Origin: Acidobacteriota bacterium
Lineage (GTDB): Bacteria; Acidobacteriota; Terriglobia; 20CM-2-55-15
Assembly (NCBI GenBank): GCA_022821145.1
Contig: JAJEEE010000064.1
Location: 166,690-230,689, forward strand
Reading direction: 5' to 3'
DNA length: 64,000 nt
Made by a program: the position numbers and the translations under genes. Positions 45,679 to 54,675 of this stretch are shown here, in pieces. Under the pieces are notes generated by a model. That model did not search any database. It saw nothing but the letters and a program-made list of their open reading frames with translations, and was not told where the DNA came from. Within the stretch, counting starts at the first letter, position 1, and the number at the start of each line of letters is the position of its first letter.

Positions 45679-48600
45679 AGACGCGTGTTCTGGCGTTCCG
45701 GGGCCTGGGTCACTACTGGCGAACGCATCTGGCCGTCGTCGTGGGCGTGGCGGCGGCGGTCGCCGTTCTGACGGGCGCGCTGCTGGTGGGCGATTCCGTG
45801 CGGGCGAGCCTGCGAAACCTGGTTCTGGCTAGAATCGGCGCGACCGACCACCTCGTCGTCTCGACCGGTTTCTTCCGCGAGGCCCTGGCCCAGGACGTGA
45901 TGGGGCATCCGGACTTCGCAGCGGCATTCGACGGAACGGCGCCGCTGGTCGCCGTCGACGGCGTCGTCACGATGCAGATCGGCGAGGGCCGCGCGTCGGG
46001 CGTCCGCGTGTACGGCGTCGACGACCGCTTCTGGCGCTTCCACGGCGTGGACACCGTGACCGGACCCGCCGGGCGCGAGACGTACCTCAGCCCCGCCCTG
46101 GCCGCGGCGCTGGACGCCGCGCCGGGCGACACGATCCTGGTCCGCGTCCAGCGGCCGACGGACGTCCCGATCGAATCGGTCTACGGCGAGAAGGACGACC
46201 TGGGGCGCACCGTGCGCGCGACAGTGCTGGACACGCTGACGGCCGACCGGATGGGGGAGTTCTCGCTCGCCGCCCAACAGGGGGAGGTCCGGGCCGTCTT
46301 CATGCCGCTGCCTCTGCTCCAGGATGAGCTCGAAACGGAGGGGCGCGTGAACGCGATCCTGGTTGCGGGCAGTGGCGCGGACGACGACAACGCGCGGCTC
46401 GAGGCCATCGTCCGGGACCAAGCCGCGATCGCGGATCTGGGACTCGACGTCCGCATCGCCGGCACGCCTCCCACGGTGATCCTGGAATCGGACGACGGCC
46501 TGATCGACGACGGCGTCGTTGAGGCGGCCATCGATGCCGCCGCCGAAATCGGCGCGGCGCCCGAGCCGCTGTTCACCTATGTCGCCAACGACATCCGGAC
46601 CGGCGGGGGCTCGATCCCGTATTCCGTGGTGACGGCCCTCGACTTCGCGAGCATCGGGATGGACGTTCCGCGCGCCGCCTCCGAACCGCCGCCGATCGTG
46701 CTGAACCAGTGGGCGGCGGACGGCCTGTCGTCCCGGATCGGCGATACGGTGACGCTCGAATACTACGTGTGGGAAGACCCGGGCCGGCTCGTTACCCGGA
46801 CGACGGACTTCCGGATGGCCGGCGTCGTGCCCATCGACGCGGGCGACGCCGACATGGCGCCCGAGTATCCGGGCATCGCCGACTCGACCGCCTTGACGGA
46901 CTGGGATCCGCCGTTCCCGATCGACCTGTCGCGGATCCGGCCGCAGGACGAAGACTACTGGGACGCCTACCGGTCCACCCCCAAGGCCTTCGTTCCGTTC
47001 GCGGTCGGCCAGGAGCTGTGGCGGTCGCGCTACGGATCCATGACGTCGATCCGTCTCGAAACCGACGCGGACGCCGAGACGACGCCCGACGAATACGCGG
47101 CGGCGCTCGCCGCGCGGCTCGACCCGCTCTCGGCCGGCCTCACCGTCGCGCCGGTGCGCGCCGACGGCCTGGAGTCCTCCCGGGGCGCCGTCGACTTCGG
47201 CGAGTACTTCGTCTACTTCAGCTTCTTCCTGGTCGCCTCGGCCCTGATGCTGGCCGCGTTGTTCTTCAAGCTCGGCATCGAGCAGCGCGCCCGCGAAGTC
47301 GGGCTGCTCCGCGCGGTGGGGTTCACGCCCGCCGCCGTGCGCCGGCTGTTCATGAAGGAAGGTCTGTGGCTGGCCGCCGCTGGAACCGCGCTGGGCGTCG
47401 CCGGAGGCATCGGCTACGCGCAACTGATCGTCACGGGATTGGGCGCCTGGTGGATCGACGCGGTGGGAACGCGGGCGCTGGAGGCGTCCGTCACCCCGGC
47501 CTCGATCGCCGGAGGCGCGCTGGGCGGGATCCTGGCGGCGTCGGCATGTATATGGATCACGTTGGGCCGCCTCGGGCGCGTGTCCGAACGCGGCCTCCTG
47601 GCCGGAGAGGTCGCCCCCGGCGCGTCGAGAGAGACCCGCAACCGCGGCCCGCGGCAAGCCGGATGGGCGCTCGCCCTGGTGGGCGTCTCCTTGTCGGCGG
47701 CGTCGGCGGCCGGCGCCGTTCCCGACGCCGGCGGCTTCTTCGGCGCCGGCGCGGCGATGCTGGCCGCGGCGCTGTGCCTGTTCCTGGACCGGTTCGGCCG
47801 ATCCACGCGGCGCGCGATCACGGGAACGGGTTGGTGGTCCGTGGCCCGGCTCGGGCTGCGATCCGTCACGTACCGGCCGTTGCGGAGCGTGGTCTCGGTG
47901 GGCATGATCGCCGCGGCGACGTTCATCCTGATCTCGCTGGACGCCTTCCGCAAGGATCGGATCGACGACGCCGGCCCCGACACCGGCATCGGCGGCTATG
48001 CGCTGATCGTGGAGTCGCTGCTTCCCGTCGTTGCCGACGTGGACAGCGCATCCGGGCGGGCGGCGCTGGGTCTGGACGGGTTCGACGACGCCCGCGTGGA
48101 GCCGTTCCGATTCCGCCCCGGAGACGACGCCAGTTGCCTGAACCTGTATGTCCCCACGAACCCTCGGATCGTCGCCCCGACGGACGTTTTCATCGAACAG
48201 GCGCGCTTCGCGTTCGCCGGCTCCCTGGCCGACGACGACGCCGAGCGCGCCAATCCCTGGCTGCTGCTCCGGCGCCGATTCGCCGACGGCGCCGTTCCCG
48301 TCATCGCCGACGCGCACTCGATCGCCTACGTGCTCCACACGGGCCTGGGCGAGGACATCGTGATCCGGGAAGGCGGCCGCGAGATCCGGCTGCGCGTCGT
48401 CGCCGCGCTGGACGACAGCATCTTCCAGGGCGAGCTGCTGATGTCGGAGGATCGCTTCGTCGAACTGTTTCCGGACCGCGAAGGGTATCCCTACCTGCTC
48501 GTCGAGACGGGGGAAGCGGCCGTCCCCGACGTGGCCGCCGCGATGGCGCGCGCGCTCGAGGACCACGGCGCGGAAGCGACATCCACGGTTGCGCGTCTCG

Positions 48601-49004
48601 CCGAGTTCCACCGCGTGGAGAACACCTACCTGTCGACGTTCCAGGCGCTGGGCGGACTGGGGCTGCTGCTGGGGACGATCGGCCTGGGGGCCGTGCTGAT
48701 GCGCAACGTCCTGGAGCGCCGCCGGGAGCTGGCGCTGCTCCGCGCGCTGGGTTACCGGCGATCGCACTTCTTTGCGATGACCATCGCCGAGAACGCGGCG
48801 CTTCTGGCGGCGGGGCTCGCCGCCGGCGCCGCCTGCGCGCTGCTGGCCATCGCGCCCGCCATCGCCGAGCGGGGCGGACGGTTGCCGGGCGGCCTGCTGA
48901 TCATTCTGCTTTGTGGCGTCTTCGCCGCCGGGCTGATAACCTCTGTGGCAGCGACCGTGGCGGCGCTGCGCTCACCGCTGCTGGCCGCGTTGCGGACGGA
49001 GTGA
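45675..49004 (+). CDS. Giant FtsX-family ABC permease
   Basis: A 1,109-residue permease that appears to contain both half-permeases in one chain. An N-terminal helix (LAVVVGVAAAVAVLTGALLVG) precedes a periplasmic domain of about 480 residues. A first FtsX unit (about 510-640) has EVGLLRAVGFTPAAVRRLFM. A second periplasmic region follows, and a final FtsX unit (about 990-1105) has ELALLRALGYRRSHFFAMTI. With the overlapping ATPase it should form a mechanotransmission or lipoprotein/lipid transporter; the cargo is unknown. The GTG start overlaps the ATPase stop. Confidence 0.9.
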   Translation: MKTRVLAFRGLGHYWRTHLAVVVGVAAAVAVLTGALLVGDSVRASLRNLVLARIGATDHLVVSTGFFREALAQDVMGHPDFAAAFDGTAPLVAVDGVVTMQIGEGRASGVRVYGVDDRFWRFHGVDTVTGPAGRETYLSPALAAALDAAPGDTILVRVQRPTDVPIESVYGEKDDLGRTVRATVLDTLTADRMGEFSLAAQQGEVRAVFMPLPLLQDELETEGRVNAILVAGSGADDDNARLEAIVRDQAAIADLGLDVRIAGTPPTVILESDDGLIDDGVVEAAIDAAAEIGAAPEPLFTYVANDIRTGGGSIPYSVVTALDFASIGMDVPRAASEPPPIVLNQWAADGLSSRIGDTVTLEYYVWEDPGRLVTRTTDFRMAGVVPIDAGDADMAPEYPGIADSTALTDWDPPFPIDLSRIRPQDEDYWDAYRSTPKAFVPFAVGQELWRSRYGSMTSIRLETDADAETTPDEYAAALAARLDPLSAGLTVAPVRADGLESSRGAVDFGEYFVYFSFFLVASALMLAALFFKLGIEQRAREVGLLRAVGFTPAAVRRLFMKEGLWLAAAGTALGVAGGIGYAQLIVTGLGAWWIDAVGTRALEASVTPASIAGGALGGILAASACIWITLGRLGRVSERGLLAGEVAPGASRETRNRGPRQAGWALALVGVSLSAASAAGAVPDAGGFFGAGAAMLAAALCLFLDRFGRSTRRAITGTGWWSVARLGLRSVTYRPLRSVVSVGMIAAATFILISLDAFRKDRIDDAGPDTGIGGYALIVESLLPVVADVDSASGRAALGLDGFDDARVEPFRFRPGDDASCLNLYVPTNPRIVAPTDVFIEQARFAFAGSLADDDAERANPWLLLRRRFADGAVPVIADAHSIAYVLHTGLGEDIVIREGGREIRLRVVAALDDSIFQGELLMSEDRFVELFPDREGYPYLLVETGEAAVPDVAAAMARALEDHGAEATSTVARLAEFHRVENTYLSTFQALGGLGLLLGTIGLGAVLMRNVLERRRELALLRALGYRRSHFFAMTIAENAALLAAGLAAGAACALLAIAPAIAERGGRLPGGLLIILLCGVFAAGLITSVAATVAALRSPLLAALRTE

Positions 49005-49032
49005 CAGGAAACGCGAAACGAGGAACGACACC

Positions 49033-50328
49033 ATGAACTACACCAGAAGCGCCATGCTGGCCGGAACGGTCATCGTTTTGTGCGCGTTGATCGTCGGCCG
49101 CCCCGGCGCACCCCTCGAAGGGCAGCAGTCCGAGGGCGTCATGATGATCCCCGTCGAAGGCGAGGGCGCCGACTATTGGCCGCGATGGCGCGGTCCGTCG
49201 GGGCAGGGACTGGTCGACGGCAGCGGATACCCCGACACCTGGTCGGCGACCGAGAACGTCGTCTGGCGGACGCCGGTTCCCGGCGCCGGAAACTCGTCCC
49301 CCATCGTCTGGGGCGACCGCATCTTCCTGACTACCGCGTACGACGGCGGCCAACGGCTCTCGCTGCTGGCGTTCGACCGGACGACGGGCGAACGGTTGTG
49401 GGAAACGTTCGCGCCCGAGGGCTCCGCCGAGCGTGTGCACCGCAAGAACGGACATGCATCGGCCACGCCGACGACCGACGGGGAGCGCATCTACGTCTCC
49501 TTCGGCGAGCGCGGGCTGGCCGCGTTCGACATGGACGGCGGCATGGTCTGGCACCAGGATCTGGGGCGCCTGGACAACTACTGGGGGACGGCCGGTTCGC
49601 CCTTGATGTACGGGGACCGCGTCATCGTCTACCAGGACATTTCCTCGAACGCGTTCGTCGCCGCCTTCGACAAGGAGACCGGCGAGCAGGTCTGGCTGAC
49701 ACGCCGGAACGCGAGCGTCGGATGGGGGTCGCCGATCGCCATCCGCGTCGACGGCCGCGACGAGTTGATCGTCCACGGCCAACACCGGGTGACCGCCTAC
49801 GACCCGGACGACGGCAGCGAGCTGTGGTTCTGCGACGGCAGCACGTTCGAGGTCATCCCCACGCCCGTGGTCGGATACGGCATGCTGTTCTGCTCCTCGG
49901 GACGGGCGGGACCGACGCTGGCCATTCGTCCGGGCGGCGAGGGCGACGTCACCGACACGCACCTGGTCTGGTCCAGCCCCCGCGGGTCGCCGTTCGTGCC
50001 GTCGCCGATGCTCTACGGGGACCAGCTCTACATCATCAACGACATGAACAGCATCGTGACCTCGTTCGACGCCCGGTCGGGAGAGACGCTGTTCCAGGGC
50101 CGGCTGGGAGTCGCGCAACGCGAGGGTTTCTCGGCATCGCCCATCGCCGTGGACGAGAAGGTATTCTTCACCAACGACAACGGACAGACGTTCGTCCTGA
50201 GGGCCGGACCGGAGTTCGAGCTGCTGCACGTCAACGAGATGGGCGAACGCGTCCTGGCGTCCCCCGCGCTGGTCGACGGCCGCTGGTACATGCGGACCGA
50301 GAGCAGCCTGGTGGCCGTCGGCCTGTAA
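49033..50328 (+). CDS. Secreted PQQ-like beta-propeller protein (WRGP type)
   Basis: A 431-residue exported propeller. An N-terminal hydrophobic segment (AMLAGTVIVLCALIVGRPGA) is followed by DYWPRWRGPSGQGLVDGSGY and repeated blades with GERLWETF, GDRVIVYQD and SPALVDGRWYMRTESSL. Like its relatives it has the WRGP start and the BamB/PQQ fold without an obvious metal site. It is encoded 28 bases after the giant permease and 10 bases before the phosphatase-like gene. Confidence 0.85.
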   Translation: MNYTRSAMLAGTVIVLCALIVGRPGAPLEGQQSEGVMMIPVEGEGADYWPRWRGPSGQGLVDGSGYPDTWSATENVVWRTPVPGAGNSSPIVWGDRIFLTTAYDGGQRLSLLAFDRTTGERLWETFAPEGSAERVHRKNGHASATPTTDGERIYVSFGERGLAAFDMDGGMVWHQDLGRLDNYWGTAGSPLMYGDRVIVYQDISSNAFVAAFDKETGEQVWLTRRNASVGWGSPIAIRVDGRDELIVHGQHRVTAYDPDDGSELWFCDGSTFEVIPTPVVGYGMLFCSSGRAGPTLAIRPGGEGDVTDTHLVWSSPRGSPFVPSPMLYGDQLYIINDMNSIVTSFDARSGETLFQGRLGVAQREGFSASPIAVDEKVFFTNDNGQTFVLRAGPEFELLHVNEMGERVLASPALVDGRWYMRTESSLVAVGL

Positions 50329-50338
50329 GGGAGCGAAC

Positions 50339-50836
50339 ATGAAACGCGTCATCGGAGTGTTCGTTTTCCTGTCGTTTTGCGCGACCGGCTATTCCCAGGA
50401 GTCCATCCGGAACTACCTGAGAGTCAACGAGGAGTTCTGCACGGCGGGGCAGCCGACGATCGAAGAGCTGACCGACGTCCGGGACGACGGGAACGTCGCG
50501 GTGCTGAACCTGCGGCGGCCCCAGGAGCACGACGCGGACGAGGAGCAGGCAGCGGTCGAGGCGCTCGGGATGAAGTACTTCAACATCCCCGTCGACGGCG
50601 GCAATCTCGCCGACGCCCAGGCGGCTGAGTTCCTGGCGCTGACCGACGATCCGGAAAACCGGCCGATGTTCATCCACTGCGCTTCGGCGAACCGGGTGGG
50701 GGCGTTCTGGATGATCCGTCGCGTGCTCCGCGACGGCTGGGCGCTCGGGGACGCCGAGGCCGAGGCGGCGGAGATCGGACTCCGCAACGAAGCCCTGCGC
50801 GCATTCGCGCGCGACTACATCGAAAGAAACCGGTAG
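50339..50836 (+). CDS. Secreted DUF442/beta-lactamase-hydrolase-like phosphatase-fold protein
   Basis: A 165-residue exported protein (signal peptide RVIGVFVFLSFCATGYS). It has EEFCTAGQPTIEEL, AVLNLRRPQEH, KYFNIPVDGGNL and an active-site loop IHCASANRVGAFW, the arrangement of DUF442/cysteine phosphatase-like proteins. The loop reads Cys-x4-Arg, and the usual loop Gly is Ala, so activity is uncertain. It sits between two propeller genes with gaps of 10 and 18 bases, implying one operon. Confidence 0.78.
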   Translation: MKRVIGVFVFLSFCATGYSQESIRNYLRVNEEFCTAGQPTIEELTDVRDDGNVAVLNLRRPQEHDADEEQAAVEALGMKYFNIPVDGGNLADAQAAEFLALTDDPENRPMFIHCASANRVGAFWMIRRVLRDGWALGDAEAEAAEIGLRNEALRAFARDYIERNR

Positions 50837-50854
50837 ACGAGAGGAGAGCGCCGA

Positions 50855-52120
50855 GTGACGAAGCGTGCGATCTTCGTGTGCATTTTTCTTCTGGCCGCGT
50901 CGACACCGACGCTGGGCGGAGACCACTGGCCCAATTGGCGTGGGCCGACGCACAACGGCGTCAGCGACGAAACCGACCTGCCGCTCGCGTGGAGCTCCGG
51001 CGAGAACATTCACTGGAAACTGGACCTGCCGGGCCGGAGCGGATCGACACCCATCGTCTGGGGGGATCAGATCCTGGTCGTGGCGACGCGCGACGACCAG
51101 ATCGTTCTGTGGTCGGTGGATCGGCTGTCGGGAGACATTCAGTGGGAACGCGGCCTGGGCGGCGGGAACCGGCGCGTCCGGAAGGCCAACATGTCGACGC
51201 CTTCGCCGGTGACGGACGGCGACAGCGTGTGGGTCCTCACCAGCACGGGGCTCCTCCGCCGCTTCGACATGAACGGCAACCTGCAATGGATGCGCGACAT
51301 TCAGGCAGACTACTGGCGATGGGGCCTGAACTGGGGCTACGGCTCCTCGCCGCTGCTTCACGAAGATTCGATCTACGTTCAGGTGCTGCACGGCATGCGC
51401 ACCGACGATCCTTCCTACGTCATCCGTTTCGACAAGATGACGGGGGAAACCGTCTGGCAGATCGAGCGGCCGACCCGCGCACGGCGGGAGTCGCCCGATT
51501 CGTATACGACGCCCTCGATCGTGGAAACCGCCAACGGCCGGGAACTCGTCGTGACCGGCGGAGACGTGGTCACCGGCCATTCCCTCGAGACCGGCGAGGA
51601 ACTGTGGCGGATGGATGGCTTGAACCCGCGCGACAACGGTTCGTACCGGATCGTGGCGTCTCCCTTGGTGCTGGACGACATCGTGTTCGCGCCGAGCCGG
51701 GAACGTCCCCTGCTGGTCTTGCGCGCCGGGGGTCGAGGCGACGTGACCGGAACGCACCTGCTGTGGTCGACCGACTCCGGGCCGGACGTGCCGACTCCCG
51801 TCACTGACGGCGCGTTGCTGTACATCCTCCGGGACAACGGCGTGATGTTCGCCCACGAAGCCCGGACCGGCGAACTGGTGTGGGGACCCGAGCGCGTCGC
51901 GAACGGAACCTACAGCGCTTCGCCCCTGCTCGCCGACGGCAAGATCTATCTCACCAGCGAAGACGGCGTCACCACGGTCATTCGACAAGGCCCGACGTTC
52001 GAGATTCTCGCAACGAACGATCTGGACGAATACACGCTCAGCTCCCTGGTCCCCGTCAACGGGCAGATCTTCGCCCGAACCGACTTCACGCTCTGGGCGA
52101 TCGGCGAGCCTCGCGACTAG
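50855..52120 (+). CDS. Secreted PQQ-like beta-propeller protein (WRGP type)
   Basis: A 421-residue exported propeller (signal peptide RAIFVCIFLLAASTPTLG). The mature start HWPNWRGPTHNGVSDETD and ENIHWKLDLPGRSG are closely matched in the protein at 57336 (DWPHWRGPDGNGVSEETG, ENVHWKLDLPGRSG); the two also share TRARRESPDSYTTP/TRAIRESPDSYTTP and end FALWAIG-type. They are close paralogues. The GTG start follows a GGAGAG site. The 3' end overlaps the convergent M28 fragment by four bases. Confidence 0.86.
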   Translation: MTKRAIFVCIFLLAASTPTLGGDHWPNWRGPTHNGVSDETDLPLAWSSGENIHWKLDLPGRSGSTPIVWGDQILVVATRDDQIVLWSVDRLSGDIQWERGLGGGNRRVRKANMSTPSPVTDGDSVWVLTSTGLLRRFDMNGNLQWMRDIQADYWRWGLNWGYGSSPLLHEDSIYVQVLHGMRTDDPSYVIRFDKMTGETVWQIERPTRARRESPDSYTTPSIVETANGRELVVTGGDVVTGHSLETGEELWRMDGLNPRDNGSYRIVASPLVLDDIVFAPSRERPLLVLRAGGRGDVTGTHLLWSTDSGPDVPTPVTDGALLYILRDNGVMFAHEARTGELVWGPERVANGTYSASPLLADGKIYLTSEDGVTTVIRQGPTFEILATNDLDEYTLSSLVPVNGQIFARTDFTLWAIGEPRD

Positions 52121-52581
52121 CCTCTGAACAGTCCCTCCGCGGGCGAGTTCAACGCCACGGCCTCGCCGCTGGGCCCCATCGTCACCATGACGATGGCCGC
52201 CGCGCCCGCCTCGGCCGCGGCCATGTCCGTTTGCCCGATGCCGCCGTCTGCGAACAGCGCTGCATGGCGCCCGAACGGCGGGACGAACACGACGATGCGA
52301 TCCCGCACCGCGCCCACCGCGTGCTCGACCAGCGCCAGCGGGGCCGTGATCCCGCCGCTGCCGGTGGGCGCGACGATGGCCTGCGGCGCCACCTCGGCGC
52401 TGGTCGTCCCCACCGTCAGGCGCGTCGTGCGCCGCACGAAGTACGGCGCGTCGAACGCCGGCTCCTCCACGGCGTAGCCCCACGCCCGCAGCCGTCCTGC
52501 CACCCATTCGGCAGTCGCCTTGTCGCCCGGCCCCGCAGAGAACTTGTCACCGAAGCCGGCTCGGTCCAGTTGCGGAAACCG
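52117..52581 (-). pseudogene. Truncated M28-type peptidase fragment (N-terminal and PA-like region)
   Basis: The reading frame gives FPQLDRAGFGDKFSAGPGDK, ATAEWVAGRLRAWGYAVEEP and then a PA-domain-like segment (DRIVVFVPPFGRHAALFADG, MGPSGEAVALNSP), resembling the first third of exported M28 aminopeptidases. The zinc-peptidase domain is absent: the frame runs into the 3' end of the propeller gene and stops at 52117. The homologous part begins before the only start codon (GTG 52503) and has no signal peptide. I read it as a decayed remnant. Confidence 0.5.
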
Positions 52582-52583
52582 CT

Positions 52584-53633
52584 TTACGCGGCCTCTTCAC
52601 ACGCGTACGGCATGATCGTTTCGCCCAGGTCCAGCCAGTAGCGGTCGAGCGTGACGGGCTCGGTGAAATTGACTGGATCGGTCACTGTGACCGTGTAGTC
52701 CAGGCGGCTCCCGTCCGCCGCGGGCGTGAACTGTTCCACCAGGACCGACTGTTCGCTCTGCGGGATCCCCCGCTGGTCGAACCAGGGCCAGCCGACGCCG
52801 GTCGTGGTCACCACCAGCGTGTCGCCGTCCCAGCGGCCGACGGAAAACCCCAGCGGTGTCGCCTCGGTTCCCTCCGGAGCACGATCCCGGTCCATGAAGA
52901 CCGTGCGCACGAGGTCGTATTCCTCGATCCGGATCTCGATGTTCGGGGACACGTCCACGATCTCGATCGGATACGGGTTCTCCATGATCATCGGCATGCC
53001 CTTGGGCGTGCAGTTCAGAGTGGGATTGTCGCGGACCGAATCGAACGCGGCCGCCGACGCCCGCGCGGCGTCCGTCAGCGGGTATCGCTCCAGGTCGAAG
53101 TTCGCGTCGATATCCTCGGGCACGAGGAACGGGCTCAGAGCGGTGAAGCTCCATACGCGGAACAGTCCCAGCTCCGGCCGTGACGCGTCGCCTTCCGACC
53201 GCCGCGCGTAGTCGTAGCTGCCGGTGCCGCGCTCCGCGAACAAGGGCGCGGCGCCCCGGAACAGGATCAACTCGCGCCCGTCGGGCGTCAGCAGGTTCGT
53301 CGCGTGCATCTCGTTCCGCCCCCGGACGGACGGCCACCCGGCAACGCGCACGCCATCGCCCACGCGCAGGAACTCGCGCTCGACGCCGGAGCGCACCATC
53401 TGCGATGCGCCGGCCGTTTCCAGGTCCCACTCCACGGCTCGGCCGTCCTCGACGGTCCGGACCGTCAGGTGCGCATGGGGGTTGATCCATCGGATCGCGA
53501 TCAACTCGCCTTCGATCTCCACCGACGCGCTCGGATCGAACTGGCCCGCGAAGCTGTGATGGGCGCGCAACCCGGGTTGGACGATCCCGGCAAGGGCGAG
53601 CACAAGAAATACAGGCGCGGTCGTGTGGGTCAT
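52584..53633 (-). CDS. DUF6152-SVGRW domain fusion protein, secreted
   Basis: A 349-residue exported protein (signal peptide TTAPVFLVLALAGIVQPGLR). Residues 24-125 are a DUF6152 domain (HHSFAGQFDPSASVEIEG, then IRWINPHAHLTVRT). The rest matches the 35941-36714 protein: a CTPKGMPMIMENPYP segment and FSVGRWDGDTLVVTTTG. The fusion joins two domains encoded by adjacent genes at 35941-37144. The start at ATG 53633 is set by the signal peptide and a GAGCC-type site; the frame is open to 54065. Function unknown. Confidence 0.8.
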   Translation of the reverse strand: MTHTTAPVFLVLALAGIVQPGLRAHHSFAGQFDPSASVEIEGELIAIRWINPHAHLTVRTVEDGRAVEWDLETAGASQMVRSGVEREFLRVGDGVRVAGWPSVRGRNEMHATNLLTPDGRELILFRGAAPLFAERGTGSYDYARRSEGDASRPELGLFRVWSFTALSPFLVPEDIDANFDLERYPLTDAARASAAAFDSVRDNPTLNCTPKGMPMIMENPYPIEIVDVSPNIEIRIEEYDLVRTVFMDRDRAPEGTEATPLGFSVGRWDGDTLVVTTTGVGWPWFDQRGIPQSEQSVLVEQFTPAADGSRLDYTVTVTDPVNFTEPVTLDRYWLDLGETIMPYACEEAA

Positions 53634-53758
53634 GACTTCGGCTCCCTCACCCTCGGTGACCGGTTTCATTATCCGCCAAGGAGCGGCGAGGCCGGGAGCC
53701 GGATCGCGCCCGAGACAACGCAGGCGGTTCCGCTGCTCGCGCCGAGCCCGCGCCGGAT

Positions 53759-54184
53759 CTAAAGGGGGTCGCGCCAGCGGAGGCCGGCGAACCGTCCGAA
53801 GTCGGAGTCGTTCGAGTGGACTTCGGCCTGATATTCGATCGCCAACGCCGCGATGTGCGCGTCCGTAACGAGGTTCGCGCCGACGCCCGCGGCGTCGAGA
53901 CACCGCCGCAGGTGAGTCGGATGCTCGGGACCCGGGTTGATCGGCGTCAGGTGAGCGTACTGGAACCACCGCTCGACGTGCCCGACCGCCTCGGCCGGCA
54001 TCACGGGCGACGTCACGACTCGTGGATGAGTCATCAGCCGGACGAATCCGGTCGCAACGACCCAAGGGACGCCCACCCGCTCAGTGCCGTTGACCAAGCC
54101 TTCCCACCAACGCCTCGCGGCGCGGTGGAACGGCGACCCGTCGTTATACGCGTGAACGAGCAGATTCAGATCGGGCACGATCAC
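53759..54184 (-). CDS. VapC-type PIN-domain toxin
   Basis: A 141-residue PIN ribonuclease: first acidic motif MIVPDLNLLVHAYND, GVPWVVATGFVRLMTHPRV, central acidic residues in GVGANLVTDAHIAALAIE, and the C-terminal VHSNDSDFGRF. The GTG start overlaps the antitoxin stop. It is convergent to nothing and separated by about 125 bases from the DUF6152 fusion. Confidence 0.9.
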   Translation of the reverse strand: MIVPDLNLLVHAYNDGSPFHRAARRWWEGLVNGTERVGVPWVVATGFVRLMTHPRVVTSPVMPAEAVGHVERWFQYAHLTPINPGPEHPTHLRRCLDAAGVGANLVTDAHIAALAIEYQAEVHSNDSDFGRFAGLRWRDPL

Positions 54185-54441
54185 GGCCCACTCTTCGTGA
54201 CGAAGCCCTCGGCTTCGAGTTGATCGTTCAACTGATTGAGTCTGCGTGGATCGACCCCTGGAACCAGTCCGCTACGATTAGGTTCGACCCGAAAACGCGC
54301 ACGTTTCGATGCTCGAGACTCCGGCGCCATGCCACGCCGCAAAGTCTCGTTGACAACCTGTTTGAACGGCTTGTCGTGCAATCGACTCTGAGCCCTCAGG
54401 TAGTCCGCCACGTCGTCATCCAGCGTCAGCGTCGTCCTCAT
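54181..54441 (-). CDS. VapB-type ribbon-helix-helix antitoxin
   Basis: An 86-residue antitoxin. MRTTLTLDDDVADYLRAQSR and PFKQVVNETLRRGM form a ribbon-helix-helix; the tail (VPGVDPRRLNQLNDQLEAEG) binds the toxin. ATG 54441 is preferred over an upstream ATG at 54468 because the region between carries the palindromic operator. Confidence 0.85.
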   Translation of the reverse strand: MRTTLTLDDDVADYLRAQSRLHDKPFKQVVNETLRRGMAPESRASKRARFRVEPNRSGLVPGVDPRRLNQLNDQLEAEGFVTKSGP

Positions 54442-54445
54442 TGAA

Positions 54446-54473
54446 ACATCATGATGTTCGAATTTCATGATGT
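54446..54473. promoter_or_regulatory. Putative vapBC operator
   Basis: A perfect 12-bp palindrome ACATCATGATGT (54446-54457) and a second CATGATGT box (54466-54473) 16 bases away lie just upstream of the antitoxin start. The symmetry and position fit autorepression by the ribbon-helix-helix antitoxin. Confidence 0.5.
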
Positions 54474-54675
54474 CAAGATGTGAACCCTTTCGTTGGGGTG
54501 CGTTTCACGGTCACCCAATGCGCGCGCCGCTGGCTCGCCCGTTCGTTTCAACCGGACGATCCGAATCCTTTCAATTGGCCGACCCAAGAACTTACATTCA
54601 GCCGATGCACGTACCTTCGCGTTGCCCTCGCGTCGTCGACCGCCGACTGCTCTTCGTGCATCGCCCGGTGACCGC

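Noticed and set aside
45144..48767. 1,207-codon open frame on the minus strand opposite the ABC permease
   Set aside because: It is a composition shadow in GC-rich DNA: Arg/Gly/Asp/Val-rich, no domain, no start context, and antisense to a gene with clear FtsX motifs.
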